A DNA stretch of 6,409 nt from CAYFJO01 sp964343305 (GTDB lineage: Bacteria > Planctomycetota > Planctomycetia > Pirellulales > Pirellulaceae): assembly GCA_964343305.1 (NCBI GenBank), contig CAYFJO010000568.1, positions 1 through 6,409 on the forward strand, given 5' to 3'. A program made the position numbers and the translations under genes. The notes beneath the pieces are model-generated. The model saw only the letters and a program-made list of their open reading frames with translations. It had not been told where the DNA came from and searched no databases. Shown piece after piece: positions 5,881 to 6,409 of the stretch (positions are counted from its first letter, which is position 1; each line of letters begins with the position of its first letter).

Positions 5881-6081
5881 ATGACTGCAATTCTTGGTAT
5901 TTCCGCGCTCTATCCTGACTCCGCTGCGGCGTTGATTGTGGATGGCGAAATCATCGCTGCCGCGCGAGAAGAACGATTTACTCGTAAGAAACATGACAAT
6001 GGCTTTCCTGGCCATGCCGTCGATTACTGCCTGGACGAGGCGGGTACGGGCCTCGCTTCATTCATTTGCGCTCTGTTCTAA
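5881..6081 (+). pseudogene. Truncated NodU-family carbamoyltransferase (N-terminal fragment)
   Basis: The frame encodes 66 residues. The first ~55 match the start of carbamoyltransferases: MTAILGIS (1-8), DSAAALIVDGEIIAAAREER (13-32), FTRKKHD (33-39), and FPGHAVDYCLDEAG (42-55). Complete members are about 550-600 residues and transfer carbamoyl from carbamoyl phosphate to sugars or natural products. After EAG the family resemblance stops, and eleven unrelated residues lead to TAA. No other frame resumes the family within the next 330 bases, so this looks like a deletion rather than a frameshift. The conserved His of the N-terminal HDSAAA motif is Pro12 here, which suggests further decay. A GAGG ribosome site is kept upstream. 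A functional short protein is unlikely. Confidence 0.85.
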
Positions 6082-6103
6082 ACATCCGATCGCGGACAAC
6101 GCC

Positions 6104-6409
6104 ATGGACGGCGACAAGCCTTTGAGGACAAAAACGAACCGGCCCCAAGTGCGCTTAAGTGTGCGCATCGCGTCGTATGTGTTTTTGTTGGTGCTCCTTG
6201 GCACGATGCTCGAGATTTCGGGTAGCGTGGCATTTTATTGCTGGGATGATCTTAGCCAGTTGCGTTGTTCGCTTGGTTTACAGGGCACGCTGGCACTCGA
6301 TTCCTACGAAACGCCTGATTCCGATGATCCCACGCTGTGGCGATTGCGTTCGGGTTTTCAACAGACGCTGGCACAAGCCGTTGCTTCGAAGAAGACGAAG
6401 GGAGCGGTG
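6104..6409 (+). CDS. Unrecognised single-pass membrane protein, N-terminal part (3' end off window)
   Basis: The frame is open for 102 codons from the ATG at 6104 to the window edge. Residues 1-21 are polar and strongly basic (five Arg, three Lys). Residues about 23-46 (ASYVFLLVLLGTMLEISGSVAF) form one hydrophobic helix, so the basic side should stay in the cytoplasm and the later part would be periplasmic. Residues 47-102 show no motif I recognise. No strong ribosome site precedes the ATG, so the start is uncertain. It lies 22 nt after the truncated carbamoyltransferase in the same direction. Membrane-anchored SGNH-type hydrolases often follow carbamoyltransferases in polysaccharide clusters, but no SGNH motif is in the visible part, so this is only a possibility. 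Confidence 0.55.
   Translation, partial: MDGDKPLRTKTNRPQVRLSVRIASYVFLLVLLGTMLEISGSVAFYCWDDLSQLRCSLGLQGTLALDSYETPDSDDPTLWRLRSGFQQTLAQAVASKKTKGAV

Noticed and set aside
5797..6015. Minus-strand open frame across the carbamoyltransferase start
   Set aside because: It is antisense to clearly conserved carbamoyltransferase residues and has no domain of its own.

Overview
The window most likely comes from a planctomycete of the Rhodopirellula/Pirellulales type. This is inferred from the mid-range base composition, wide gene spacing, a secreted CxxC redoxin-like protein, an AsnB-like protein lacking its usual N-terminus, and a NodU-type carbamoyltransferase fragment. No marker gene in the window proves the lineage.

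Layout: (1) 1-595, minus strand: the N-terminal 198 codons of an asparagine-synthase-family protein whose amidotransferase half has no N-terminal cysteine; its 3' end lies off the left edge. (2) 769-1758, plus strand: a complete ATP-type 6-phosphofructokinase. It is convergent with (3) 1784-2353, minus strand: a small exported or membrane-anchored CxxC protein. A perfect hairpin lies in the short gap between their ends. (4) 2641-5171, minus strand: a compact four-gene operon transcribed as radical SAM/SPASM enzyme, left-handed beta-helix (NeuD/PglD-type) acyltransferase, acyl carrier protein, and VOC/glyoxalase-fold protein, with gaps of only 25-46 nt. (5) 5172-5880: gene-free DNA containing a MITE-like element with 23-bp inverted ends and an 8-bp target duplication. 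(6) 5881-6081, plus strand: the first ~55 codons of a carbamoyltransferase, abruptly truncated. (7) 6104-6409, plus strand: the start of an unrecognised single-pass membrane protein that runs off the right edge.

The operon is the most interesting part. An ACP encoded beside a beta-helix acyltransferase, an epimerase-like VOC protein and a radical SAM enzyme suggests that an ACP-bound acyl group is made or altered and then transferred to a sugar or similar acceptor. No ketosynthase, acyl-ACP ligase or phosphopantetheinyl transferase is present in the window. The operon is bracketed by two identical 28-bp direct repeats (2528-2555 and 5738-5765). With the MITE next to the right copy and the truncated carbamoyltransferase just beyond it, this suggests an inserted or rearranged accessory block within a surface-polysaccharide or secondary-metabolite neighbourhood.
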